From an uncultured Flavobacteriales bacterium (GTDB taxonomy: Bacteria > Bacteroidota > Bacteroidia > Flavobacteriales_G > Salibacteraceae): 55,043 nt of DNA. The notes under the pieces are model-generated. The model saw nothing but the letters and a program-made list of their open reading frames with translations. It had not been told where the DNA came from and did no database searches. Location: contig CAJXNO010000018.1 of the NCBI GenBank assembly GCA_913057205.1, forward strand, positions 1 to 55,043, in the 5' to 3' direction. Below are positions 8,255-17,053 of the stretch, piece after piece. The position numbers and the translations under genes were made by a program. Numbering within the stretch: the first letter of the stretch is position 1; every line of letters starts with the position of its first letter.

Positions 8255-8964
8255 CGATTTAGAATTGGCTGCAGCAGGTTGGTGCACGTGCGTGCCATAA
8301 TATGCGAGCCGCCGGTTACGACGTGATCAGCACCCGACCTTCGGATGGGTAAGGTGTGATCATCATCCCCATGGATGTGGATCACCTTGTTCTGGTGTTC
8401 TGGAGGCTGCCAGGCAGCAATCATTCCAATGGCGCGTTTGATGAATTTAGCATCCTTATCCTTCAGCATGGAACGAAAAAGGGGGGCAAAAGCCTTCCGG
8501 TCAGGTTCAAATAGCGGTTGCGCTATGCGAGAACCCATTTTGATGATCCCAGCGGGCATTAAGCGGTAGAAGGGAAGCCAGCGTTGGCTGCGGTAGAAGG
8601 GAGGAAGTTCCTGCCGTTCTGTAATGCTTGAAATGGCAATGACCTGCTCCGGATCAAGTTTCCGACAAAGCTCTTGGCTGATCATTCCACCCAGCGATAC
8701 ACCCATGAAGGTATAGGGTAGTGCCGTATCAATCTGAGGCTGGAGCCGATCTGCATAGCTGGACATGCTTTCACCTCGATGAGGCCGAGGATAGTCTATC
8801 GCGATTACTTCATATCGGACGGAGTCGAAATGCAGGCCTTGAAAAATGCGCTCGTCTGAACCTTGTCCAGGAAAGAGATAGATACGCTCAAGTTGAGCAA
8901 AGCATGCGAAGCACCAAGGCGAACAAGCCATAGACATTAAAACGCCTACTCGGCTGGATCGCAT
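8239..8964 (-). CDS. Alpha/beta hydrolase
   Basis: The 241-residue product has an alpha/beta-hydrolase core: an early strand and oxyanion region (IYLFPGQGSDERIF), the nucleophile elbow GVSLGG (Ser near 94), an acid candidate in HGDDDHTLP and the catalytic His in GGSHIM. The first ~24 residues are hydrophobic with a basic start and could be a signal peptide, or the real start could be a later Met (near residue 10 or 12). The substrate is unknown. The stop lies inside the convergent cytochrome c gene. The desaturase gene ends 8 bases upstream of this start on the same strand, so the two are probably cotranscribed. Confidence 0.85.
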   Translation of the reverse strand: MRSSRVGVLMSMACSPWCFACFAQLERIYLFPGQGSDERIFQGLHFDSVRYEVIAIDYPRPHRGESMSSYADRLQPQIDTALPYTFMGVSLGGMISQELCRKLDPEQVIAISSITERQELPPFYRSQRWLPFYRLMPAGIIKMGSRIAQPLFEPDRKAFAPLFRSMLKDKDAKFIKRAIGMIAAWQPPEHQNKVIHIHGDDDHTLPIRRSGADHVVTGGSHIMARTCTNLLQPILNRYLSE

Positions 8965-8972
8965 GAAAACGT

Positions 8973-9716
8973 CTAGGCCTTGCTAGCCTGAAGCTTGAGT
9001 CGGATGATACCGAGCTTATCCATCACCTTGATGGCGATGTATACCGGATCGATCTCATGCCAGCGGATGCCACCAAAATTGGCACGGGCACCGTGCTTAT
9101 GGTGGTTGTTGTGGTAGCTTTCGCCTAACATCAAGAAGTCGAAGGGTAGCAAGTTCTTGGAAGTATCGCCTACTTCAAAGTTGGTGTAGCCGTAGCGGTG
9201 TGCAAACCAGTTGATGATTGCACCGTGTACTGGACCCATGATGAAGTGGATTGGAAGTAACAAGTACATCCACCATGCCGTAGCAAACTCCACGTAGAAC
9301 CAGATATAGAAAACACCCCAAAGTATGCGGATCGGCCAAGCGTCTGCAAATCGTTCGAATACAAACCACTCCGGCAGGTCTTTTTTCCATTTCTGATCGA
9401 TCTTCACTCGGCCATAGAAGATGTTCGAATAGATGGTCTTCGTCCGCCACATCATACTGAAGAGGTTCTTATCGTATTTCGGCGAATGTGGATCCAATTC
9501 GGTGTCCGCATGTGCGTGGTGCATGCGGTGAAGAATGCCGTAAGTGTTTGGGCTGAGGTAGCTGGAACCTTGGAAAACGAACGAAATCACCTGAAAAAAG
9601 CGCTCCCAACCTTTGCTCATAGTGAACATTTGGTGAGCGGCATATCGATGATGAAAAAAGGTTTGGGTGAAAAGGCTCAAATACCAATGAGCACAGAAGA
9701 AAATGAGGATTTCCAT
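8973..9716 (-). CDS. Acyl-CoA desaturase, membrane fatty acid desaturase family
   Basis: This 247-residue membrane protein has the three histidine boxes that bind the di-iron centre: HHRYAAH near the N terminus, HRMHHAHADTELDPHSP and the C-terminal SYHNNHHKHG. This arrangement fits stearoyl/acyl-CoA delta-9-type desaturases that adjust membrane fluidity. Membrane segments flank the first box and the central region. A strong promoter lies upstream (9781-9813). Regiospecificity cannot be read from the sequence. Confidence 0.94.
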   Translation of the reverse strand: MEILIFFCAHWYLSLFTQTFFHHRYAAHQMFTMSKGWERFFQVISFVFQGSSYLSPNTYGILHRMHHAHADTELDPHSPKYDKNLFSMMWRTKTIYSNIFYGRVKIDQKWKKDLPEWFVFERFADAWPIRILWGVFYIWFYVEFATAWWMYLLLPIHFIMGPVHGAIINWFAHRYGYTNFEVGDTSKNLLPFDFLMLGESYHNNHHKHGARANFGGIRWHEIDPVYIAIKVMDKLGIIRLKLQASKA

Positions 9717-9780
9717 TAAACGGATTTTAGGGTAAGAAATTCATGAAGCCTGGTGGAAAAGCCTCGAAATAATACTGCGT

Positions 9781-9813
9781 CAAATATAACGGTTTTGCCT
9801 CCTTTAGGTTCAA
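9781..9813 (-). promoter_or_regulatory. Bacteroidota-type promoter for the desaturase gene
   Basis: On the minus strand, TATATTTG (9788-9781) is a perfect TAnnTTTG -7 box. A TTG at 9813-9811 lies 22 bases upstream, inside the accepted 17-23 spacing. The start codon follows about 65 bases downstream. Confidence 0.75.
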
Positions 9814-9859
9814 GGAAAAAGCACTTCCTGACCTAAGTCATTGTAGCTATGAACGTTTC

Positions 9860-10759
9860 TTAAGCTTGTTCGTCTTCGGAGCTTGCGTCCTTCAATTGCT
9901 CCATCATCCGATGCACTTCTCGTATGCGCTCTTCGTTGCCCACCTTTCGGTAGCTGTATTCCAAGTTGTTAAGTGCACGCTTTAGAATGGTGGTATTCTT
10001 GGCGGGTTGATAGAAGCTCTTCTTAGGCTCCATTTTCAACTGCTCCAAAAAGTAGTCGATTTCCTTACCGGAAAAGACCGTTCCCTTGCTGAAAGGATTG
10101 ATGTAGAAGAGGACATCGGAGGTGTAGATATCATTGGTCTTGTAAAGACTGAAACGATCCAAGTAGCCCAAGATGAAGTGCCGAGGTAGATTCACCCCAT
10201 AGATCGGAAGATCAAGGTTTTGCGCGATGATCGAATAGATCAGACTTAAGCTCAAAGGATTGCCTTTCTTGGTCTCCAATACCACGGATAAGAACGAATT
10301 CTTGGGCGAGTGGTAATCTGCGGTATTCCCAGAGAAACCGTAGATCTCAAACAAGATGTGGTTGATCACCTTCACCTGCTCGAATGCGGTAAGGTTGGTG
10401 TTCAGTTCGATCCAAATGTCTTGCTGGATCTGCTCCAGTTTCTTCAGCATAGCCTCTTGATCGAAGTCTGGATACTGGTAACGATTGAGGATGATGACTC
10501 CATCGAGGAGGTTGCTGGCACCAGCATCAGCCCATGCCTTCAGGTTTGTTAGCAAGCTTTCGAACTGGATCTCATGGATCAACTGTTCGATGCGCTGTTG
10601 AAAGACCAAGCCGAAAAGATTCGACTCCCAAGCTTCTTCCAGATTGGGAATGGCTACCTCACCCATGGCCAATAACTCTGTACGCACCTGTTCGAAAACA
10701 TGATCGTCTGGATCGTCGATCAGTTGGATGAGGGAGCTGAGTTGATGCTTTTCCTGCAT
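9860..10759 (-). CDS. SirB1-like transglutaminase-fold protein
   Basis: The 299-residue protein matches the SirB1/transglutaminase-like family. It has an N-terminal helical domain, then a core with VKVINHILFEIYGFSGN, KKGNPLSLSLIYSIIA and LPRHFILGYLD, where the family's conserved GNP, His and Asp lie. The usual catalytic cysteine position is not occupied by Cys in these segments, so enzymatic activity is doubtful. The C terminus is a TPR-like helical stretch (TILKRALNNLEYSYRKVGNE). It appears cytoplasmic. The role of the family in Bacteroidota is not established. It has its own promoter at 10767-10794. Confidence 0.82.
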   Translation of the reverse strand: MQEKHQLSSLIQLIDDPDDHVFEQVRTELLAMGEVAIPNLEEAWESNLFGLVFQQRIEQLIHEIQFESLLTNLKAWADAGASNLLDGVIILNRYQYPDFDQEAMLKKLEQIQQDIWIELNTNLTAFEQVKVINHILFEIYGFSGNTADYHSPKNSFLSVVLETKKGNPLSLSLIYSIIAQNLDLPIYGVNLPRHFILGYLDRFSLYKTNDIYTSDVLFYINPFSKGTVFSGKEIDYFLEQLKMEPKKSFYQPAKNTTILKRALNNLEYSYRKVGNEERIREVHRMMEQLKDASSEDEQA

Positions 10760-10766
10760 GGTTCAT

Positions 10767-10794
10767 CAAAATTACGGGGGTTTGGAGCCCGCAA
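10767..10794 (-). promoter_or_regulatory. Promoter for the SirB1-like gene
   Basis: TAATTTTG (10774-10767, minus strand) is a perfect -7 box and TTG at 10794-10792 lies 17 bases upstream. The ATG at 10759 follows 7 bases after the box, so the transcript would be leaderless or nearly so. Confidence 0.65.
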
Positions 10795-10845
10795 GGTTTA
10801 GGTTTTGGGGAGCTATTAACATCAACCTTGTTAATTAAGCATGGT

Positions 10846-11715
10846 TCACCCCACAATGGCATCGAGGGTTTGATCGATGAGTTGCGCCATCGCCTCCTTG
10901 TAGCGTGTACTAAAGGATTTCGCTTTTCGATTGGCCACCACCAAACAGATACAAGCACAGCGGTGTCCGAGTGCCTTACCCAAGGCAAAGAGCGCTGAAC
11001 TCTCCATTTCATAGTTCATAATGCGCCTACCGCCGTACTCAAAGCGGTGGATGCTGTCATTGAACCCCGGCCGAGCGATGGGTAGTCGCAACTGTCTACC
11101 CTGCGGACCAAAGAATCCATTGGCAGTGAGGGTGATACCTGTCTTGCCGATGTGTCGCAGTTTTTTCACCAATTCTTCTGATGCCTGAGCTACATAAGGT
11201 TCGCCTAATGTTTCTTCATCACTCAGGAAACCTTCAAACGCTGTTTTCAGTAGGTGTTCTCCTTCGTTATAGTTGAGATCATAGAAATGTGCAACACCAT
11301 CCAGTCCGATGCTGAATTCAGAGATCACCGCCGTATCTGCTGCCAGGTCGGGTTGGAGTCCACCACAGGTGCCAATACGTATCAGGTTCAAACGCCGAAG
11401 TTCTTTCTTAATCCGGCGTTCTGAAAGATCGAAGTTCACCGCCGCATCCAATTCATTCACTACAATATCGATGTTGTCTGTGCCGATTCCTGTAGCCAGA
11501 ACGGTGAGTCGTTTGCCCTTGTAGGTTCCCGTATGCGTAATAAACTCCCGGTTCTCGATCCGATGCTCTACGGCGTCAAACCGTTCCGAGATCAGGGCCA
11601 CTCGTCCGGGGTCGCCCACTAAGATCACATCGTCTGCTATGTGTTCTGGCTTCAACTTGAGGTGATAAACACTTCCATCAGGGTTGAGCACCAACTCGCT
11701 TTCCTCTACTTGCAT
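10846..11715 (-). CDS. Nucleoside phosphorylase (uridine phosphorylase-like)
   Basis: The 289-residue protein belongs to the PNP/UDP phosphorylase (NP-I) family: VILVGDPGRV forms the phosphate-binding loop, ATGIGTDNIDIVVNELDA follows, IRIGTCGGLQ is the central signature and MNYEMESSALFALG holds the ribose/base-binding Met-Glu pair. Such enzymes split nucleosides to base and ribose-1-phosphate in salvage. Uridine is the likeliest substrate by resemblance, but purine activity cannot be excluded. A longer reading frame from a TTG at 11739 is rejected because that TTG lies within the -7 promoter box at 11737-11744. The ATG at 11715 is therefore preferred. Confidence 0.9.
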   Translation of the reverse strand: MQVEESELVLNPDGSVYHLKLKPEHIADDVILVGDPGRVALISERFDAVEHRIENREFITHTGTYKGKRLTVLATGIGTDNIDIVVNELDAAVNFDLSERRIKKELRRLNLIRIGTCGGLQPDLAADTAVISEFSIGLDGVAHFYDLNYNEGEHLLKTAFEGFLSDEETLGEPYVAQASEELVKKLRHIGKTGITLTANGFFGPQGRQLRLPIARPGFNDSIHRFEYGGRRIMNYEMESSALFALGKALGHRCACICLVVANRKAKSFSTRYKEAMAQLIDQTLDAIVG

Positions 11716-11736
11716 ACCGAATAAAATTGAATCGCT

Positions 11737-11744
11737 CAAACCTA
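11737..11744 (-). promoter_or_regulatory. -7 promoter box for the nucleoside phosphorylase gene
   Basis: TAGGTTTG on the minus strand fits TAnnTTTG exactly and lies 21 bases upstream of the ATG at 11715. No TTG with correct spacing is seen upstream. Confidence 0.5.
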
Positions 11745-11768
11745 GACATTATATAGTTTTACGCCGCC

Positions 11769-13046
11769 ATGAAAGCACGCATCATAACCATAGGTGATGA
11801 GATCTTGATCGGACAGATCGTTGATACGAATTCTGCCTGGCTGGCTGAGCAGTTGACGCTCATCGGTTTGCAAGTAGATCAGATGGCAACCATCTCAGAT
11901 ACCAAAGAAGCCATCCATGCCCAGCTCGATGCGCACGTGGGTAAGGTTGATCTGATGATTTTCACGGGTGGACTCGGTCCAACGCAAGATGACATCACCA
12001 AGCCAGCCTTAGAGGAATGGTTTGGAGGCGGATGGAAGACCGATCAACGGGTTTTGGATCGGGTACAGGCTCATTTCGAAGAACGGGGAATTCAGATGCC
12101 CCCGATCAATGCGGAGCAAGCGGATATACCTGCCGTATGTGAGGTGTTGTTCAACGCACATGGTTCTGCTCCCGGGATGCTCTTTGAGCGCAGCGGTACC
12201 GTGGTTGTATCCATGCCAGGTGTCCCGTTTGAGATGAAGAGCATTTTTACCGATGAATTGCTTCCAAGACTCAACGTTCGGCTTATCGATGAGACCGTCG
12301 CTCACCGCACCGTGCATACTCAAGGAATCGGTGAGAGTTCATTGATGGAAATCATTACCGACTGGGAGGCTCGTCTTAGAAATGAAGGCTTGAAGTTAGC
12401 TTACCTGCCTTCTGTTGGAGCTGTTCGTTTACGGATATCAGGAAGTGGTGCACACCAGGCCACGATCCTTGGACGGATCGATGCTTACATTGCTGACCTC
12501 TTGCCGCTCATCGATGACTATGCCTTTGGCTATGATGGTGATCAATTGGAGGAAGTGGTGGGTAAACTTCTGAAAAGGGAAGGCCTCACCTTGTCGGTTG
12601 CTGAAAGTTGCACAGGTGGATACATCGCACACTTGCTCACTTCCGTTGCGGGCAGCAGTACTTTTTTCAAAGGAAGTATTACCGCGTATGCCAATGAAGT
12701 GAAAACCCAACAGCTGGGTGTGCGTGCGCAGGATATCTTAGACCACGGGGCAGTGAGCGAAGTAGTGGCGATCCAGATGGCAGAGGGGGTAAAGCGTAGC
12801 TTACATACCGATTTCGCAATCGCAACCACGGGTATTGCCGGACCCGATGGTGGTACCCCAGAGAAGCCTGTGGGAACGGTGTGGATCGGTGTTGCAGGTC
12901 CATCCAGAAGCTTTGCACTACGTTATCGCATGGGGACCAACCGTGAACGCAACATCAGAAAGTCCGCCCTCCAAGCATTACAGCTACTTCGCAAGGAGAT
13001 TTTGAAGGAAATCGGAATTTCTTTCCAGAAGGCACTGATAGAATAA
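11769..13046 (+). CDS. cinA: CinA: competence/damage-inducible protein, NMN amidohydrolase
   Basis: The 425-residue protein has the standard two-domain CinA layout. The N-terminal MoCF-like domain starts ARIITIGDEILIGQIVDTNS and includes the FTGGLGPTQDDIT loop (ADP-ribose pyrophosphatase type). The C-terminal CinA domain has LSVAESCTGGYIAHLLT and ATTGIAGPDGGTPEKPVGTV, the nicotinamide-mononucleotide deamidase site that recycles NMN to NaMN. It is cytoplasmic. rpmB follows 39 bases after its stop but has its own promoter. Confidence 0.97.
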   Translation: MKARIITIGDEILIGQIVDTNSAWLAEQLTLIGLQVDQMATISDTKEAIHAQLDAHVGKVDLMIFTGGLGPTQDDITKPALEEWFGGGWKTDQRVLDRVQAHFEERGIQMPPINAEQADIPAVCEVLFNAHGSAPGMLFERSGTVVVSMPGVPFEMKSIFTDELLPRLNVRLIDETVAHRTVHTQGIGESSLMEIITDWEARLRNEGLKLAYLPSVGAVRLRISGSGAHQATILGRIDAYIADLLPLIDDYAFGYDGDQLEEVVGKLLKREGLTLSVAESCTGGYIAHLLTSVAGSSTFFKGSITAYANEVKTQQLGVRAQDILDHGAVSEVVAIQMAEGVKRSLHTDFAIATTGIAGPDGGTPEKPVGTVWIGVAGPSRSFALRYRMGTNRERNIRKSALQALQLLRKEILKEIGISFQKALIE

Positions 13047-13056
13047 AAGTTACTCC

Positions 13057-13064
13057 TATATTTG
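13057..13064 (+). promoter_or_regulatory. -7 promoter box for rpmB
   Basis: TATATTTG is a perfect TAnnTTTG box, 21 bases before the rpmB ATG. No clear -33 TTG is seen at the right distance. Confidence 0.6.
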
Positions 13065-13085
13065 CACCCCAATTTTCGAGGAATC

Positions 13086-13319
13086 ATGAGAATTTGTCAG
13101 ATCACAGGAAAGAAAGCAATGGTTGGTAATCACGTATCACACTCCAACCACAAAACGAAGCGTAGATTCGATGTCAACTTGATGACAAAGAAGTTTTATG
13201 ACGCAGAGCAGGATGAGTGGATTACCTTGAAAGTGAGTGCTTCTGGTATTCGCCACATCAACAAGCGTGGACTAGCGGCTTGTTTGAGTGATGCACGTGC
13301 AAACGGCTACATTAAGTAG
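13086..13319 (+). CDS. rpmB: 50S ribosomal protein L28
   Basis: The 77-residue basic protein is a full-length bL28: [20 protein letters not shown] at the start, [12 protein letters not shown] in the middle and [20 protein letters not shown] at the end. The ATG at 13086 is preferred to an in-frame upstream start because it gives the conserved N terminus and the promoter box at 13057-13064 would otherwise overlap the coding region. rpmB is followed by a strong terminator. In many bacteria rpmG (L33) comes next; here it does not. Confidence 0.98.
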   Translation: MRICQITGKKAMVGNHVSHSNHKTKRRFDVNLMTKKFYDAEQDEWITLKVSASGIRHINKRGLAACLSDARANGYIK

Positions 13320-13342
13320 ATCGTTTCCAAAACGAATTTTGC

Positions 13343-13367
13343 AAGCCCCGATTTCGGGGCTTTTTTT
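13343..13367 (+). terminator. Intrinsic terminator after rpmB
   Basis: AAGCCCCGA and TCGGGGCTT form a GC-rich stem with a two-base loop, followed by seven T. It is the clearest rho-independent terminator in the window. Confidence 0.9.
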
Positions 13368-13462
13368 GTACCTAGATGCTCACAGTGAGGTTTTGATAAT
13401 CTCCTTTGTGGTGCGGTTTGGTATGAAGGGAATTGAGCGTGCTTTGTACCGTCACAAAGCAT

Positions 13463-14905
13463 ATGCGTTCGATTATAAGCCTTTTTTTATTGTCCTTTTC
13501 GCTGGGGAACGGAGTGATGTTCGCTCAACAAAGTGCCGCTCAAAACCCCCTTAAAAACCTCGTCAGCCTGCCTCCGTTTGAGGAAGAACTCAGCGCTACC
13601 TTCTTCGCTGAGAACAGAGAACGCTTACGCGACACCTTGCCGGATAGCAGCGTAGTCGCCTTGTTTAGTGCACCGCTAAAAACGCGATCGAACGACATCC
13701 ATTTCCCATACCATCAAGATCCTGATTTCTACTACTTCACAGGCATCAAGAAAGAAAATGCCATGTTGTTGCTCTTCAAAGAACCCATCCGAATTGAAGA
13801 CAAATGGTACCGGGAGATCTTGTTCATAGAAGACAAGGACCCGAAGAAAGAAATGTGGACGGGTAAGATGCTTGGTGCTGAGGAAGCAGCAGAGATCAGT
13901 GGAGTAGGCGCCGTTTGGTCAAATACGCAGTTCAAGCCGCTTCAGCTGGATTGGGATAAACTGAAGCATGTCTTTGCGAACCGTCACCTTTTTGTGGAGG
14001 GTGATGACCTGACCCATCCAGGCGATCTCATGAGCTTGATCAATCACTTTTACAATAAATGTGAGCGTGCCGGTCGACCCGTTTTGGTGAATGAGGGGGA
14101 GGATCTCTTTGCTTTTTTGAGGCAACAGAAATCGCTAGAGGAGTTACGGATGATCCAGCGCGCGGTAGACATAACCTGCGAAGCACACAACAATGTGATG
14201 AGGAGCATTCAACCCGGTATGACAGAGAATCAATTGCAGGCCATCATCGAGTACACGTTTCGATTCAATGGGGCAGACGGACCTGCTTTTCCGAGCATTG
14301 TTGCTAGTGGTGACAATGGAGCAATCTTGCATTATACCGACAATTCAGGCGTGCTGATTCCTGGTGATCTGGTTGTGATGGACATCGGTGCTCAGTATGA
14401 GCAATATGCGGCTGATATTACACGTACGATTCCGGTCAATGGCGTGTTCTCAGATGAACAACGTCAGGTATATCAATTGGTGCTGGATGCGCATACCGTT
14501 GCGATACGATATGCTCGTCCGGGATATAAATTCTGGACACCCCATGAAGAGGCGCTCCGTATGATTGGTAAGGGGTTGATCAAACTCGGAATCATCAAAG
14601 AGTGGTCTGAAATTGGAGATTACTTCATGCACGGTACATCGCATTACCTTGGACTGGATGTGCATGATGCTGGCATCTATTCTGCCCTGAAGCCAGGAGA
14701 CGTGATTACGGTTGAGCCAGGCATTTACATTCCAGAGGGATCACCATGTGATGAAAAATGGTGGGGAATCTTCGTGCGCATCGAAGACGATATCTTGATT
14801 ACGGAAGATGAGGCGATGATCCTTTCAAACAGCTCTCCAAGAAGCATTGATGCCATTGAGGCGATGATGCGGAAACCCGATGTGATGGTTGAAGATCAGC
14901 CATAA
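13463..14905 (+). CDS. Exported Xaa-Pro aminopeptidase (M24B, aminopeptidase P)
   Basis: The 480-residue product has a signal peptide (MRSIISLFLLSFSLGNGVMF, then AQ), an aminopeptidase-P N-terminal creatinase-like domain (HFPYHQDPDFYYFTGI) and a C-terminal pita-bread M24 domain. The metal ligands are visible: the two Asp in VVMDIGAQYEQYAADITRT, His in HGTSHYLGLDVHD, Glu in VEPGIYIPEG and Glu in VRIEDDILI. It removes an N-terminal residue preceding proline from peptides, here in the periplasm or envelope. The ATG at 13463 is chosen over an in-frame TTG ten codons earlier because it begins a proper signal peptide. Confidence 0.93.
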   Translation: MRSIISLFLLSFSLGNGVMFAQQSAAQNPLKNLVSLPPFEEELSATFFAENRERLRDTLPDSSVVALFSAPLKTRSNDIHFPYHQDPDFYYFTGIKKENAMLLLFKEPIRIEDKWYREILFIEDKDPKKEMWTGKMLGAEEAAEISGVGAVWSNTQFKPLQLDWDKLKHVFANRHLFVEGDDLTHPGDLMSLINHFYNKCERAGRPVLVNEGEDLFAFLRQQKSLEELRMIQRAVDITCEAHNNVMRSIQPGMTENQLQAIIEYTFRFNGADGPAFPSIVASGDNGAILHYTDNSGVLIPGDLVVMDIGAQYEQYAADITRTIPVNGVFSDEQRQVYQLVLDAHTVAIRYARPGYKFWTPHEEALRMIGKGLIKLGIIKEWSEIGDYFMHGTSHYLGLDVHDAGIYSALKPGDVITVEPGIYIPEGSPCDEKWWGIFVRIEDDILITEDEAMILSNSSPRSIDAIEAMMRKPDVMVEDQP

Positions 14906-14911
14906 GAAGTC

Positions 14912-15343
14912 TTATTGCTTTACAACACAATCTTTATTGAAGACATAGACGAAGGATTCTACCTTCTTCGATCCACCGATGTTGATGGGGATGCCGAGTC
15001 CCAGCATGGTGATTCCTGCGAAAATTAATGGAGTTGATCCGAGTGGTTGGTCGCTAAAGTAATAGCCACCCAATGCGGCTGCCGTGCAAACTACACCACA
15101 GCTCGCCAACATCAATCCAAATGCTTCCGTTTGTTTGCCTGTTTTGTAAATGTTCCAAGCGCGTGGACAGTTCTTTGTTAGCGCTTCTATCCTGTTTATG
15201 CCGATTTCCATCGGACCTTGGTAGAGTCGGTAGCCAAAGGTTTCATCTACACGTGTGATGGAATCGCTCATGATCTGCGCCTTTGATAGGCTAGGAATAA
15301 GCAGGAGCAGACCAAGGCACAATTGAAGAAGGATTGGTTTCAT
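14912..15343 (-). CDS. Unknown exported protein with two C-terminal membrane segments
   Basis: No family is recognised. The 143-residue product has a signal peptide (LLQLCLGLLLLIPSLSKAQ) and a soluble stretch around ETFGYRLYQGPMEIG. Two hydrophobic segments follow (AFGLMLASCGVVCTAAALGG and IFAGITMLGLGIPINIGG) and the end is VYVFNKDCVVKQ. The Gly-rich paired helices resemble those of small envelope proteins common in Bacteroidota. It is convergent with the aminopeptidase gene, 6 bases apart, and follows the broken LamG gene on the same strand. Confidence 0.65.
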   Translation of the reverse strand: MKPILLQLCLGLLLLIPSLSKAQIMSDSITRVDETFGYRLYQGPMEIGINRIEALTKNCPRAWNIYKTGKQTEAFGLMLASCGVVCTAAALGGYYFSDQPLGSTPLIFAGITMLGLGIPINIGGSKKVESFVYVFNKDCVVKQ

Positions 15344-15393
15344 CGTAAACAGATAACGATCCGCAAGTTAACGTAAGCTTGCGGCTTCGTCAA

Positions 15394-16265
15394 TTACTGT
15401 TTTATGATGCGGTAGCTTTCATGGCGTGAAGGGTGGATTACGTGCAGCACATAAGTAGCTGCCGCAATAAACCGAAGGTCGATCTCTATGATTTGATCTT
15501 TGGAGGTGAGTTCAACCACTTTACTCCCGTCCATTGCCGTCAGTACATAGGTGGCTTCTACACCAAGGTCGGCACTCCAAGCAATGTTCAAATGGTGTCG
15601 AGCAGGATTTGGGAAGACCTCAAGATCCTCACGTCGTCTACTTTGCCGTTGAAGAATCGATTCATTTCCGTTCGATCTACACCGATGACGAAATTAACGT
15701 TGGGGAAGGAAAAACTTCCATTGCCAGACGGCGTCCCCGTATAGAACAGTTCACCGTCGAGATAGTAAAAACTGGTAGTTGCATTTCTGATCATGGCAAC
15801 GTGTGTCCACCTTGGCAAGGTATCAAAAGGTGAGATCACCACAGCACCTTCGCCTCCGGCGTTAGCCTTAATGTCTCCTTCGTCATACCTGTATGCAAAT
15901 GCTCCATACGTCAGACTTGCTGCGTCTTGGTTGAGGATGAATTGGTCATCCGTGGTATCACGTGTATACGCCCAACCCGTAACTGTTCTCTCCTGATAAT
16001 CAAACGTCTCATCTAAGTCAATCCAATCCCCAGCACCGTCAAAATCATATGCGGAACTATCGTTTCCGTATCGATCAGTGGTGGGGACCGCTTTCCAGAT
16101 CGTTCCATCAAAACCATTTCCGCTTTCGTCGAGTGCGTTTCCATCAAGTGGGTAATGCAACTGCATACTGTCCTGTAACGTGAATTGGCTTTGAGCTTGA
16201 TATGGCAATATCACGCAACTCAATGCGAGTAACGCAAGGCCTAGGTAGAAACGATGATGCAGCAT
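15394..16265 (-). pseudogene. LamG-domain T9SS cargo protein, broken by a frameshift
   Basis: The first frame (16265 down to 15588) gives a signal peptide and a LamG/concanavalin-like domain: YPLDGNALDESGNGFDGTIW, GAGDWIDLDETFDYQERTVT, then FFNGKVDDVRIL. It then runs into a stop after a meaningless tail. The next frame holds EVFPNPARHHLNIAWSADLG from about 15621, followed by a typical T9SS type A sorting domain ending SYRIIKQ at 15394. The two parts belong together, and a single-base loss near 15619-15626 (or a larger frame-changing deletion) separates them. As read, the product would be secreted to the periplasm but not recognised by the T9SS. A sequencing error is possible. Confidence 0.8.
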
Positions 16266-16300
16266 AAGTTTTCGGTCGAAATTTTCAATCCAGTAGTGCT

Positions 16301-16308
16301 CAAAAGTA
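16301..16308 (-). promoter_or_regulatory. -7 promoter box for the LamG gene
   Basis: TACTTTTG on the minus strand is a perfect TAnnTTTG box about 35 bases before the start codon at 16265. No matching -33 TTG is seen. Confidence 0.5.
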
Positions 16309-16402
16309 GTAAACTGATGGGGAAATTTTTAGGTTTTGGCTAAAACCTAGACGTGCTATTCAAGAGAAAGGTTGTAAGGGTAAAAAATCGCCTCAGAAAG
16401 CA

Positions 16403-16410
16403 TACATTTG
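16403..16410 (+). promoter_or_regulatory. -7 promoter box for the marC-like gene
   Basis: TACATTTG fits the consensus exactly, 34 bases before the ATG. The nearest upstream TTG (16372-16374) is 28 bases away, outside the usual spacing. Confidence 0.55.
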
Positions 16411-16444
16411 CAGTCCGAATAAAATACTTGATGATAGATTATAA

Positions 16445-17026
16445 ATGTTTGATTTAAAAGAGATTAGCACAGCAACGATGGTCTTGTTTGCGGTGATTGA
16501 TATCATTGGTTCGATTCCGATCATTATTCAGTTGCGACAGAAGGCCGGACACATCCAGTCTGAGAAGGCCAGTATCGTGTCTCTGGTGATCATGATCGCC
16601 TTCCTGTTCATAGGGGATGAGATCCTTCAATTGATCGGAATCGACATCAATTCCTTTGCGATCGCGGGTTCGTTCATTCTGTTCTTCCTCTCCCTTGAGT
16701 TGATCCTAGGAATTAAACTTTACAAAGACGATGAGAACGCTGAAGCCAACGTCAGCAGTACATCCATCGTTCCGCTCGCTTTTCCTTTGATCGCAGGGGC
16801 GGGGAGTATGACCACCTTGGTGTCGCTCCGCGCAGAATTTGCCATTCAGAACATTGTTGTGGCCATCTTTTTAAATATCCTACTGGTCTACTTGGTCCTA
16901 AAGAATACCAAACGCATTGAGCGTTTGATCGGCCCGATCGGCATTGCCGTTTTGCGTAAAGTATTCGGTATCATCCTACTGGCCATTGCCGTGAAACTCT
17001 TTCGCACCAACCTGGGACTCCTCTAA
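16445..17026 (+). CDS. MarC-family integral membrane protein
   Basis: The 193-residue, six-helix membrane protein matches the MarC (UPF0056) family: LFAVIDIIGSIPIIIQL near the start, FAIAGSFILFFLSLELILGI in the middle, then STSIVPLAFPLIAGAGSMTT and a final helix with AVLRKVFGIILLAIAVKLF. The family lies in the inner membrane; despite its name, a role in multidrug resistance has not been upheld and the substrate is unknown. The GH3-family gene starts 27 bases downstream and is probably cotranscribed. Confidence 0.93.
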   Translation: MFDLKEISTATMVLFAVIDIIGSIPIIIQLRQKAGHIQSEKASIVSLVIMIAFLFIGDEILQLIGIDINSFAIAGSFILFFLSLELILGIKLYKDDENAEANVSSTSIVPLAFPLIAGAGSMTTLVSLRAEFAIQNIVVAIFLNILLVYLVLKNTKRIERLIGPIGIAVLRKVFGIILLAIAVKLFRTNLGLL

Positions 17027-17053
17027 GCTTCTGCGCACTAACTTCGTGGCCCT

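Noticed and set aside
11716-11739. Longer start (TTG) for the nucleoside phosphorylase
   Set aside because: The TTG lies in a perfect -7 box and adds eight atypical residues; the ATG at 11715 is better placed.
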